Assembly: GCA_964017195.1 (NCBI GenBank)
Contig: OZ024894.1
Span: 5,296,347-5,360,346, forward strand
DNA from: Siderastrea radians
Lineage: Eukaryota > Cnidaria > Anthozoa > Scleractinia > Rhizangiidae
Length of the DNA stretch: 64,000 nucleotides
Reading direction: 5' to 3'
The position numbers and the translations under genes are program-made. This document shows, one piece after another, positions 11,710-22,160 of the stretch; the stretch's first letter is position 1, and each line of letters starts with the position of its first letter. Below the pieces are notes generated by a model that saw only the letters and a program-made list of their open reading frames with translations, did not search any database and was not told the origin of the DNA.

Positions 11710-12250
11710 TTATTTACTTTGCACACAAGTCTAATGTCACGCTATAGTTAACTGTCACGTAGTCACGCTGCTTCGTTGCCCTGTTTTATGATAAATGAAT
11801 ATTCCTTGCTCTGGCGAAGACTTGTCACATTAGCTGCAAGTTGTTGGGGAAGATGGAAGGGACCGCACAGTCCGCACTGCAGTGGTGTGAAACCCATAGG
11901 TTGTGTTCATAAATTTCACCATATTGCGGAACAAAACGTCATTGGCTCAGCACGCATTGCGTGCCTATGTTTTCTGAAGCTCTCCCCAAAAATGTTCCCG
12001 TTGAACGGGCCACGCTACTACGGCGTTCGATGAGGAAAACAACCTCGTGTAAGAAGACATGAGAGTCGCCCGGCTGTTCCTCTTCGCTGATTTTTCTGGC
12101 CAATCAGAAGGGGGGATTTCAAACGCTTCTGGAACTCGGTCGGTAAGAGTAAGTGCCCAGGGGCTCTCCCGCTCTTGTTGTAAACTTTCGCCCATGAAAA
12201 TCCCGTCGTCCCGACTAGCTGCTCCTGGGTCTCCGAGGATGGGTCCCGTG

Positions 12251-13556
12251 TTGATTGATGTAAAACGTCATGCCAGGTTTCGTATCTGTATCGTTGGGAG
12301 CTCTTTCGGCGTAGCCGCTTTCAATCATGTCTTTCATGAACTTCATGTATTCCTCTTTATACTCAGTGCTGTTTGGCGATGCAAACCGTTTCTTAAGGTG
12401 ATGCACGCGTCGAACTGCGTCACCTCTATTGTTGGGTAGACCGTTGAAACCTTCTTTTAACGGGAGAGGGAGTTCATAGTGGCCGTCGTCGCATCGATGT
12501 ATGCCCGTCTCTGCAATGTTCAAAAACCTCCTGTCTTCCTTCCTGTCTTCCTTTCCATGCTTCAGTGTTCAGCGAAGTCCAGCTCAAACATTTGGTTTAC
12601 CGCCGACGGGTTTATTATTTCTTTCGCTTTGTCGTGAACGATAAAATCAATGCTCAGGTTTTCCGTAGGAATGTTTTCAGGCGCCAAGATCCTCTTGCAC
12701 GATGAGACGACCAGAGAATCAGGGGACTGGGCACTAGAGACGGGTCCAACGCCCTCACCATCGTACCAACCTCGTCTCCAGGGCCTTCTCCTCGTTCAAA
12801 ACGGAGGATCGGAGAAACCCTGGCCAAGGCTGCTGAAATACTCCAAGAATCGTGGAGTATTTTGTCACGTGACACATGATGAAATGGCTTTTTCGGAGGC
12901 TGTTTCCAGCGTACGTCGGCCCTGTTTGTTCTCTGCAATCGGAAACCGTTGTTCAAACGAAACGAAGACATTTCGTCGAGTTTTCGTGACGAAATTCTAA
13001 CGAATATTTGGAGCCACTTTGGCAGCCTTGGCCATGTAGGGGTTTCTCCAATCCCCCATTTAGAACGAGGAGAAGGCCCTGGGAACGAGGTTGCGTACGT
13101 ACTGGGTATCACTCTTGCCTGTAATGACTTCTCTAGACTTGATCGCCTTCGGACAATTACAACCAATGAGAAGGCCGATCTCGAGGCTAGCGTCTAACTT
13201 TGGTATCTTATCTTTGATTTTCTTAAGGTGGGGCCACCCATCAGCTATTTCGGGGGTGGGTATCTGGTTCTCTCTACAGGGAATACTTTCTCTTGCATAT
13301 GTTTTGGGTAATTCCCGGAGTGGTTCTTCTGTCTGGCCATTCAACTATGAGGCCATCAATTCTTGATACGGAGATAACTTCTTTCCCCGACATGGTGCTA
13401 AGCTTCAGCTCGGTTTATATCCCTCCAATGCTGAGTGCTTGTTGAACTTTGTTTGTAACGAATGTGGTGTCACTCGCATTGTCAAGCAGAGCGTAGACCT
13501 TCGCCTCTTTCGCAGGATAATCGCGATACTTGTTACTTTCGGGGCTTAAAGGGTTA
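12251..13556 (-). pseudogene. Second BEL/Pao fragment (protease region to start of RT)
   Basis: The minus strand encodes VYALLDNASDTTF (retroviral-type protease strand, about 13450-13500), then MSGKEVISVSRIDG, the Pao linker ASLEIGLLIGCNCPKAI (about 13130-13180), a stretch ending FELDFAEH (about 12580), and the segment leading into the reverse transcriptase (12215-12523). The frame changes at least once and carries several stops. It is interrupted by the MITE at 12767-13093 and cut at 12250 by the long-TIR transposon. Upstream it stops near 13545 at a GGCTTAAAGGGTTAA sequence shared with a MITE family found in BLTP1. Confidence 0.8.
12767..13093. mobile_element. 327-bp MITE with about 60-bp TIRs and CGTAC target duplication
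   Basis: Ends CAACCTCGTCTCCAGGGCC... and ...GGCCCTGGGAACGAGGTTG are inverted repeats continuing for about 60 bp (TTCTCCTCGTTC, GGGTTTCTCC). The direct repeat CGTAC flanks it (12762-12766 and 13094-13098). It splits the second BEL/Pao fragment, whose protein similarity resumes on both sides. Confidence 0.82.
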
Positions 13557-14192
13557 AATTAGGTCAAGGATGATCAAAGGCGACTGATATTAAATGTTGA
13601 TTAAAATACATCTTGATAGGGGAAATGAGGGCCGGGAAATGGAATTTTTTTTTCGATTTGTTTCTTTCGCTGCCTTCAGGGCGAACCTCGGCAAAAAGAC
13701 TTGTTGAAATATATAACTGTTTCCGACATTTTACTGAGAGAAATTTTAAAAAGATGGCTCGAAATTAACTGCAAACCTTGAATTCAGTGAATTCGTAGTC
13801 CATAATCACAGTCTTATATAAATAAGAAATATACCAGAACTACGTATTATGCTTTTCATGGCTTTGGCTTTGTTTTTCTATAGTACAATTTGTTTCCCAT
13901 GGTGTGTAACTTATATGCTGTCAGACAATTTAGGTATATGGACTAGTATCCACTGGAAGATGTTTATATATAATTTGTACGTGTAAGAATACTGCAAATA
14001 GTGTGGCAAGTAATATGAGCAGTTAATAACGTATGCAATGCATGAAGTATGTAATGTATGTATAGTAAAAAAGAGTTTATAACCTGTGTGGCCTTTAAAA
14101 ACGTATCTATTGATCGAAGGTCATACTGTTTCTTAAGGTCCTCAAGCGTACAATAGATGACATTATTTAAGGCCATTGTATCAGATGTCACT

Positions 14193-16521
14193 TCAAGCCT
14201 TGCTGCATAAAATGGCACCAATGCCAGCAGACTCAAGCTGTTTTGCCTGAATATTAGTAAATCCATGTTTCTCTAAGAGTTGTTTATATTCTGCTGCTGT
14301 GCGCTCCTTGCCATCCATCTGTATCAGCATGTTGAGGGACTGGAGAAGAGCATTTTTAGGCCCAGTTTTGTCTTCATTTAAGATCATTTCGACAATAAGA
14401 AGACCACCGCCTAAAAAAAAACACACACACACAAAAACAACAACAAGATGTGAGTGCTGCTCCTGGAGTGGCCGGGTGGGACCAATTATCCCACCCTGTA
14501 AATACCCTTCCACCAAGAGAAACCCCAACAAGTTCCCAACAATAAACTTTGCCTGGGGAATAGGGAGATGCTTCAGCATACAGGATGGCTAGATGTGAAA
14601 ACAAGCTGGAAGCATCCAGGAGGAGACCTTCAGTTTTGGGGCCTTATGCACTATAGGTACCTACCAAGAGGGTCCACAGGCACCTACAGAGAGGGTCCAC
14701 AGTTCACACAGAGAGGGTCCATGGGTTCCCAAAGATGGTTTATAGATAACCACAGAGAGGGTCCATGGGCACCCACAGAGAGGGTTTATAGGTACCCACA
14801 AAGGGGGTCCATAGTTACCCACAGAAAAGGTCCAAAGGTACCCTTAAGAAGGGTTATAGGGTACAAAAGCGAAACGCCCAGGAATTGAGGTTACATGTTT
14901 CTCGTATGTCAACAAAAAACAAGAATCAGGATTAGTCCTTACCTGAAGGCAAGCACTTGAAAACATTTGAAAGTATCAAGTCCACTTTTTCAGGTGACCA
15001 GTCATGAAGTATGCGTGACAACACGTACAACTCAGCCTTTTGCAGATTGGGTTGGAAAAAGTCACCCACCACAAAAGAAACATTTGCTTGATTTGGGCAA
15101 TCTTCTAACGAGGGATGGAAATGATACGCAGAGTCCACAACTGATTGCAATTCGCAAACTGTGACCTTCACGTTTGGGTAGTACTGACACAAAGTGTAGG
15201 CCATAGTGCCTGTTCCACCTGAGTATAAAATAACACAAGAGAGCATTCACTTGAAACATGGTCACACTTAAGGATTGCATTCACTGATTCATAAGCGAGG
15301 ATCAACTCTTTCAGCATAATAAATGTCACCACAGGAGAGCACTATTCAATGGCTTTCATTCGATGGTCACACTATAGGATTTCATCCACAGGCTCAAATC
15401 AAAGTGAGGACCACCTTGCACAGCATAGGAGACAATACCATAGGATAGCACTCAAACCCACTGGTATTTTCTGTAATAAACATAGTTTATAATTAATTTT
15501 AATCCCCAGTCTCAACAGGTAAATCCACCTCGTGTGGCATTATATAAATAGTATGACTGGAAAGTATAAACTTGGTGCCTTTCATTTGAATAATCACTTT
15601 GGGATTTTGTCCACAAACTCAAACATTAGAACCATCTTGTCAAGCATAATAAACAGCACCACAGGACAGTACAACTCAGTAACTCTCAGTAACTCTCTCT
15701 CTTAAAGAAAATTCACTCTCAACCACCCCCCACCTCTCAGTTCACAACTCCACTCTTCTAACATCTAAACCACATAGCCACAGCCACACCCACCCTAGCC
15801 TCTCAGTGTAAAAGATGAGTACCTTGTACCTACCCCCTAAGTCACAACAGCTATTAAACTTGCTCAGGTCAAATGCCTTTGCCACAAGATGACAGAAATG
15901 CAGTGAGGTGCTATGCATGCCTCTCAGAAATTGTAACCGTGCTTCTTCAGTGTTGTACTCGGCTTTCCACACTTCTTCTGAGGACAGTCCAAAAGTCCTC
16001 ATCCACTGATTCGATCCTTCCAGAACTGCACTCTCCAAATTAAGGAAGAGAGGGTACATCACTTTGTTTGACAACTCTATGTAACCATTGACTGAACTTG
16101 GGCTGGACTTGATAAGAAACTGGCTCGCCATTTGGGTGTTCGCAAAGAACCACGATTCGCCTTTCTTGGTCTTTTGTAGCAATTCCAGTGCAACAAGAGT
16201 ATCCATAAGGCGTGTTGTAGCGTCTGCATCGGCCTTCATCTTTGCCGCGATTTCTTCAGCCGATTGAGGAGTCTTGGAGTCGTGTAGAAGATCAAAAATG
16301 CCCAGCTCACATGCGGCAAATAGTGCCTTTGATGCCCGAAAGGCGTAAATTAGATCTTGTATTTTATCAGGGATCGATGGAGGAACTACGATCTCCTTTC
16401 TGCTCTGATCCATAGCTCGGGAGTAAGGTGACGTCCGGACTACCTGTAGTGTAGAAAAGCGCCTCAGTCCACTTTTAAAATGTAAGCTACGTATCACACG
16501 GGTGATCGAGAGAAGACGCAT
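14193..16521 (-). CDS. Acetylserotonin O-methyltransferase-like (caffeate/hydroxyindole OMT family), 3 exons
   Basis: A SAM-dependent small-molecule O-methyltransferase related to ASMT, the last enzyme of melatonin synthesis; the true substrate cannot be told. Exons (minus strand): 15834-16521, 14943-15218, 14193-14410. Together they make 1,182 nt, exactly 393 codons plus TGA. The junctions are G|GTAGGT to TACTCAG|GT and TCAG|GTAAGG to TTTTTTAG|GC. Residues about 47-130 form the dimerisation/winged-helix domain. DLGGGTGT (about 227-234) is the SAM-binding loop, formed across the first splice. LSRILHDW (about 296-303) carries the histidine used as catalytic base in this family. GGGLLIVEMIL follows. 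The first 36 residues are Arg/Ser-rich with almost no acid and look like a mitochondrial presequence. Met37 would give a 357-residue protein, nearer the usual ASMT length, so the start is uncertain. The neighbouring HNMT-like gene points the other way. Confidence 0.9.
14654..14866. repeat. Minisatellite, about 24-bp unit, in O-methyltransferase intron 2
   Basis: Eight to nine degenerate units of the form ACCCACAGAGAGGGTCCATG. The array lies between exons 2 and 3 of the O-methyltransferase gene. Confidence 0.75.
15241..15720. repeat. Tandem copies of a ~125-bp interspersed repeat in O-methyltransferase intron 1
   Basis: Units share GGCTTTCATTCGATGGTCAC, AGGATTTCATCCACAGGCTC, a GAACCATCTTG-type word, CAGCATAATAAA and CACCACAGGA in the same order about four times. 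The same order recurs at 45550-45790 and 63400-63770 in BLTP1 introns. Confidence 0.65.
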
Positions 16522-16737
16522 TGCTGGCTCCAGGTCAAAATATTAGGTACATACCATCAGTGCTATTAAATTAAATGAGAATCGAACTGTGCAACGCCCG
16601 AAGTGAACCTTACCTCCGCGAAAATATCCACAACCCCGAAACGATCCTGTAATAAATCGACCCGAAACGTTCTCGAGCCCGAAATGTTTTCGACCCCGAA
16701 ATGATCCCCAGTGTTTTCCCACTGACGCCAAGAGACG

Positions 16738-18034
16738 GGCAACCCTAAATGGAGGAATGGTGGAATGACGGAACGGCGGAAAATCACCCCGAATCCCAAA
16801 ACGGCGAACCGTGGAAAATCACCCATAATCCTAAACGCGGAATGGCGGAAAATCACCCATAATCCTAAATCGCGGAACGTTAAAAATAAGAGCAAGCTAA
16901 TAAATCGCTGAAAGTAACGATCCTCCGAAAGTAACGATGCCCCCAGTAGCCTGAGCAACCACCAAATTGATTCAACGCTTTTCATCGACAGATAGATGGA
17001 AAATTGTAACATGGATTGGACCCAAAGAATAAAGACGGCAATGCGGTGATTTAAAGACATTGATAAACAAGATATCTGTACACGCATACCCAGAGTTCAC
17101 ACATTTGTACTGCCAAAAATTCACGGTTTTTATGTACTGGCATTATTTTCATTATGTTGTCTGAAACCCCGAGTAAAGCAGAGTATGTAACGTATAAATT
17201 ACATTCCGCAGTCATTACGCAACTCATGCCGCATGCCATTTCGCAAACTCATGCTGTCTTTTACACCGCATGATACAGTGATACAAGACACGAAATGTGA
17301 TTTGATCGCACTGTTAACGACGCCACAGAATTGACAGGTAGCCAGAATACACCACGTGCACCGCAGCAGCTATTGTAGTTTCGAGAAATATAGTCTGATC
17401 TTGTCTCGTAGGGCTTTTAAATTGCCCTCCCTAAATGGGAGGGTGAGTTCCGACAAATCTCTTAATAGAGAAGGTTTGCCGCTATTTGATTGGAACCATT
17501 TAAAAGACAAAGAGGATGCAATAGGCCAAGGGTTTCAGGGTCCCAGGGCACACCCCTCACCCTAAAATTTATAGAGTACCCCCTCCGGGATTCTTCACAC
17601 AAAATTTAGGAAATTTGATATTTGAGGCATTCGAAGGTGTTCTACGTTCCGACTAAAACATGAGTACCAAAGAAGAGAGATAATTATGGCAATTAATTCC
17701 ACACTTTTGAAAAGGGAGAAGAACATGTATGTTCATAGCATGCAATGCATTGTCATTTTGAGCCAAAGGATTTACTTGTAGCCTGCATAACAGGCGTTAT
17801 TTTAATAACTGAGGGCGAGGACGAGTGTTCACGCAATTAACGCCATTTGGCTTAGCGTGACTGTTTTTCGTCAGGATGAATCTCGCGAAAGCGAATCAGT
17901 GCCATCTATTTTTGTTATCCGCGTTTTAGGATTATGGGCGATTTTCCGCCATTCCTCGTTTTAGGATTATGGGTGATTTTCCTCCGTTCCGCCGTTCCAT
18001 CATTCTGCCATTTTCATTTTAGGGTCGCTCCCCA
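16738..18034. repeat. Inverted repeat pair built of short ATAATCCTAAA-type repeats
   Basis: The left arm (about 16738-16880) contains repeated GGCGGAAAATCACCCATAAT units. The right arm (about 17920-18034) has the inverse ATTATGGGTGATTTTCC. The arms could be the TIRs of one 1.3-kb element, but clean ends and a target duplication were not found. The rest of the stretch (16881-17919), upstream of the O-methyltransferase gene, shows no gene. Confidence 0.45.
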
Positions 18035-18411
18035 AAAGACCCTTAAACTTTTCCACGTGAAGCAAAGGAATTAGGAGTGACCCAGCCTAGTACCCAGGCG
18101 TTCTCTTTTCGTGGCGTCACCGATTGGTGACGTCACGATATTTCGCACCAAGTCGAGTCGAAGTAGAGGCTGTGCGCATACCGTATTCACTCGAATAAGC
18201 GCCGCGGAGCTTATTCAGTTTTTCGCACCTCAAACGCGGCGCTTATTCGAGGGCGGTGCTTATTTAAAAATTAGACGCAACAAAGAATTCTTCTTTTAAT
18301 TTAACGGAATATTTTCTATCTGTACGAAAATTTTACTTTTAATAGTAACTAACAGAAGCGTCTTTTTGTCACCATTCGTCATTTCCGGCACTTTAACAAA
18401 ATGTCACTGAA

Positions 18412-18417
<6 letters not shown>

Positions 18418-18470
<53 letters not shown>
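18418..18470. repeat. (AAT)n microsatellite
   Basis: About 17 uninterrupted AAT/ATA units immediately before the LINE. Confidence 0.9.
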
Positions 18471-18471
<1 letters not shown>

Positions 18472-18479
18472 TTTAATAA

Positions 18480-20288
18480 TGAAGGAACAGAATGAAGTGC
18501 TCGGTCTCCTAAGTTAAAACGCTGTTTAAGCCAAACTTAAAAAAGCATTAGATCCAGTTTCTAGGTTTGAACTGAGGAGCATCGCTTTTGATGAAAAAGA
18601 AATTTCCAATGCTGTTTTAGAGTTGCTTTGTAGTTACTTTTTGATATAAGTCAAGTAAGAAATCGAGCACTCTGGACCCTATGCCAACTCCGCTAGTAGT
18701 GGGGTGCTTAGATGTTCTCCTCCCCGTACTGACCAGGATGATTAACCTATCCCTAGAATCCAGCGTGTTTCCTGAAAATTGGAAACAAGCAGATGTTCGT
18801 CCGAGGCTAAAGAAGTCTGGATTAGAAGTAGCATTTAAGAACCTTCGCCCTATCAGTAACCTATCTTTCACTTCGAAACTCACCGAGAGAGTCGTCTTCA
18901 ACCAAATGCACAATCACATGAAAGTCCACAACCTGTACCCTGAAGCACAGTCCGCCTATCGTGAATTCCACAGCACAGAGACAGCTTCTACTTGTGCTAC
19001 TAGATCTGAGTGCTGGTATTGATACTGTAGATCACAGTATCTTGCTTGATCGACTACACTCTAGTTTTGGAATATCAGGACCAGTGCTGTCATGGTTCTC
19101 ATCCTACCTCAATAACCGCTCTCAGTTTACTTCCGTAAATGGCGCAACATCCAAGCTTTTTGATTTGCAGTACGGTGTGCCACAAGGGTCGTGCCTTGGT
19201 CCTCTATTGTTTGTCATCTATGCAAGCAAACTATTTAGCGTACTGGAACATCATCTGCCAGACGTACATGCTTACGCAGACGACACTCAACTCTACATCT
19301 CTTTCAAACCAGACTCAAGCACTGAGCAATCCAAAGCGTTAACAGCCTTGAAAAACTGTATTGATGACATCAAGCGATGGATGCTCGCTGACAAACTTAA
19401 GCTAAATGATGACAAAACGGAGTTCATTATCATTGGTACTAGGCAGCAACTTAAGAAAGTCACCTTCAATACCCTCCGTGTTGGCAATACTCAAGTGACC
19501 TCATTGAGCCAAGCCAAGAACTTGGGCAGCTGGTTCGACGCACAGATGAACCTAAACACGCATGTCACTAAATGCTGCCAGGCCGCGTTCTTTCACTTGT
19601 TCAACATCAGCTGTATTAGGAAATTTCTCACTCATGAAACTGTTCAGATATTAGTTAATGCTTTCGTAACGAGCCGTCTAGATTACTGCAACAGCCTCCT
19701 ATATGGTCTACCAGCCACCCAACTGAATAAACTTCAGCGAGTCCAAAACGCAGCTGCCAGACTCATATGTAATATTGCTCGCTTTGACCACATTTCTCCT
19801 ATCCTTTTTGAGTTGCACTGGCTTCCGATTAAATATAGGATTAACGTCAAGATCCTACTAATTACGTATAAAGCACTGCATGGCCTAGCACCTAATTACA
19901 TCACAGAACTCATTACTGTCAAACCTTTGTCTCGCTACAACTTAAGATCTGACGGCGAGCTTTTCCTCCAGCGACCAACGATTAAGAGCTCAGCGACGTT
20001 GGGGGACCACTCATTCGCACTGGCAGCACCCACGTTATGGAATGAGCTTCCCACGGAGATACGCCATGCCAACTCAATTTTAACCTTTAAGAAACTCCTT
20101 AAGACCTTTTTATTTAAAAAAGCATTTTATCAGTTTAATTAATTTATTAGCATTAAGTAATAGTCATGATTGTAAATTTATGAGATTATTATTTTAAACT
20201 ATTGTAAATTTATCTGTAATTTTTATTTGTATTATTGTTATGCGCGGATGAGCATTTCCGTATGGAACCCGCGCAATACAAATATGAC

Positions 20289-20324
<36 letters not shown>

Positions 20325-20326
20325 AT
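18480..20326 (+). mobile_element. CR1/L2-like LINE, 5'-truncated, ending in (ATT)n
   Basis: The retroelement begins in mid-ORF2, runs through the reverse transcriptase to the C-terminal domain, and ends in a trinucleotide microsatellite (about 20289-20326), as CR1/L2 elements often do. A second microsatellite, (AAT)n, lies at 18418-18470 on its 5' side. Confidence 0.75.
18681..20142 (+). pseudogene. LINE reverse transcriptase (CR1/L2-like), frameshifted
   Basis: The first frame (18681-19022) carries VFPENWKQADVRPRLKK and LRPISNLSFTSKLTERVV. The second frame (18961-20142) carries VLLDLSAGIDTVDHSILL, GVPQGSCLGPLLFVIY and the catalytic HAYADDTQLY near 19268-19297. It ends with the HSFALAAPTLWNELPTEIR block typical of CR1/L2 C-termini. 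A small deletion/frameshift lies near 18975. The endonuclease domain is absent. Confidence 0.9.
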
Positions 20327-20519
20327 TTATTAAGGAATTCCTCGAATAAGCGCTGCATCGGGACTGCGGCGCTTATTAACTTTTTGTCCCAAATTGCGGC
20401 GTATATTCGAGGGCGGCGCTTATTCGGGGGCGGCGCTTATTCGAGTAAATACGGTATCTCATGTGACTCCTTAGCGACATTGAACCGGAAATGGGAAGCG
20501 AAGGACTTTTGAGAAAGTC

Positions 20520-21395
20520 TAAACCTGGCGGCGGGTGAAAGCTGAGAAGACCCTGGGGACGATCGCGAGGTTAACAGGAAGTCCACTTGGCCGGAGATCC
20601 TCCTCCCTAGCATGGAAACAACTGAGATGTGCGATGGTAGTCCATCGCAGGGTTACCTCCAGCAGTATGTCGCCGGCTTCCATTTTATACACCTGGGTGG
20701 AGAGAGACAATGCGGAGTAAAGTTTCTCGTCTTATTACAGGGCAAGGGCGTCAACCATCAACCTTCAAATCTGAAGTCCAACCCCTTGACAAATTTGCGA
20801 CAAATTCAACTCAACTTCTATAAAAGTGAACGAAAACAACGAAAAAATCTTTATCTCCCACGTGAAACAATGTATCCGCAATGTCTTATCGATTATCAAT
20901 TAAGACTTCTTAAAACAAATAGGCAATTGAGTTTTTACACTTCTTTCAAGAATGATACCAAGAAAGCTGATATCTTTGATATGATAAGAAATCCGCGTCA
21001 CAGGATAGCCATAAATAAATTCCGATCAGGGAATCACCAACTACACACTGAAACAGGTAGACACGGTGTACCAAAAACGCCTGAATCCCTAAGATTATGC
21101 AATTCTCATCAAAGATCTAGATAGAAATTCGAAAATCATGTTTCTCTTTAATAGCATTGATCCTGTTATCTGTAGATCAATTGCTGCATTTGTTTATGAA
21201 TGTATGAACTGAAGACAAGATTTGTTGTTTAAAAAATGAATGTAACATTCTTTTTCTTATCTCTCTTTCATTGTTTACAAATGTTGCTGTTCCATTATAA
21301 TTAACGATCTTACACAATTTTAGATAGGTAATGCCTTGTACATATCATAGAATAGGGAAATACCTCAATAAATTGCTGTTGTTGTTGCATATTTT
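20520..21395 (+). mobile_element. Degenerate retroelement remnants including a LINE C-terminal fragment
   Basis: The frame at 20612-21124 includes FDMIRNPRHRIAINKFRSGN and ETGRHGVPKTPESLRLC, a C-terminal motif of LINE ORF2 proteins. The 3' part ends near 21390 in ATTGCTGTTGTTGTTGC. The first 200 bases (CCATCGCAGGGTTACCTCC, ACACCTGGGTGGAGAGAGAC) look like another dispersed repeat of unknown class. Confidence 0.55.
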
Positions 21396-22160
21396 CCAAT
21401 CCCGGAACTCGATCTTGACTCCTCTTGCCATTTGGAGTTTAATTTTGCGAATGGGCGATTTTTTGTGTTTTGCGGGAACTAATTTTTGCGATTGGAAGAA
21501 ACTGGTTTTTCTTGCTGGAAGTTAATTTTTGCGATTTTCAGGAAGTCGCCTTTTATTTGGAATTTAATACAGCATTCTCGACTACAGGTGAACAACTCTC
21601 TCTCCCGCAGAGGCCTCCTACAGTCGCGCTGGGTAGAAACGCGCGGATCGTTCCACGCGCTCCCTTTTCTCTCTCCAGCGCTCCCGCTTCCCTCTTTTTT
21701 CTTTCACTGGTGTTTACTAACAGGAGCCGTCTGGAGAGGAGAGAGTTTGAACAACATGTAGATGTATAAAACGTTAATCAGTTAATCAATGGAGTTCCCT
21801 CAGTCGATCCTCTTCTTTAAAGCTTTTAACAGTTAAATAATTGTAGTGACCAACTGCAATTTTATTGTTCTATTTCTGAATGTTTTGTTTCTAATTTCGT
21901 TTTGTTTCTGTACGAAAGAGACAGTTCAAGTAAATGAGCACCAACATGTTTCTACATTACATGTAATACATGTAAAAGGCGATGTTTGTATATAACTTCG
22001 ACAGTGGAGTAAAAAAACCGCAAAAATCGCAAAAATACCTTGTCAACCCCAAAATACCTTGTGGTGACGATCACTTCCGCTCAGGGCGCGAAAAAGGATC
22101 CCATCTTTTTTCTCGCCCTGCTTCCGCTCCAGAGAGTCACGCTAGCGATTTGAACACAAC
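21396..22160. other. Upstream region of the HNMT-like gene
   Basis: Contains repeated TTAATTTTTGCGATT words (21430-21545) and an inverse GCAAAAATCGCAAAAATAC near 22020, perhaps arms of an old repeat. A pyrimidine-rich stretch lies at 21600-21700. No TATA box or clear promoter could be placed. Confidence 0.4.

Larger units (their letters stand above)
8563..12241. mobile_element. Long-TIR non-autonomous DNA transposon (Mutator-like), 3.7 kb, 9-bp target duplication
   Basis: The ends read CATCCTCGGAGACCC... and ...GGGTCTCCGAGGATG. The inverted arms, about 280 bp (8563-8849 and 11970-12241), are near-identical apart from a 15-base difference. Both ends are flanked by the direct repeat GGTCCCGTG (8554-8562 and 12242-12250). 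TIRs this long with a 9-bp duplication suit Mutator-like elements; the superfamily is inference. No transposase frame is present. The interior holds at least two further inverted-repeat elements. It separates two BEL/Pao fragments. Confidence 0.82.
18181..20454. mobile_element. TA-flanked TIR element (CCGTATTTACTCGAATAAGCG) split by a LINE
   Basis: CCGTATTCACTCGAATAAGC at the left and its inverse GCTTATTCGAGTAAATACGG at the right, each bordered by TA, enclose subterminal repeats of GCGGCGCTTATTCGAGGG. The TA duplication suits Tc1/mariner-like MITEs. The LINE and two trinucleotide microsatellites lie inside. Confidence 0.75.

Noticed and set aside
12654..13166. 170-codon minus-strand frame (SFPGPSPRSKWGIGETPTWP)
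   Set aside because: It is the translation of the 327-bp MITE joined to Pao remnants.
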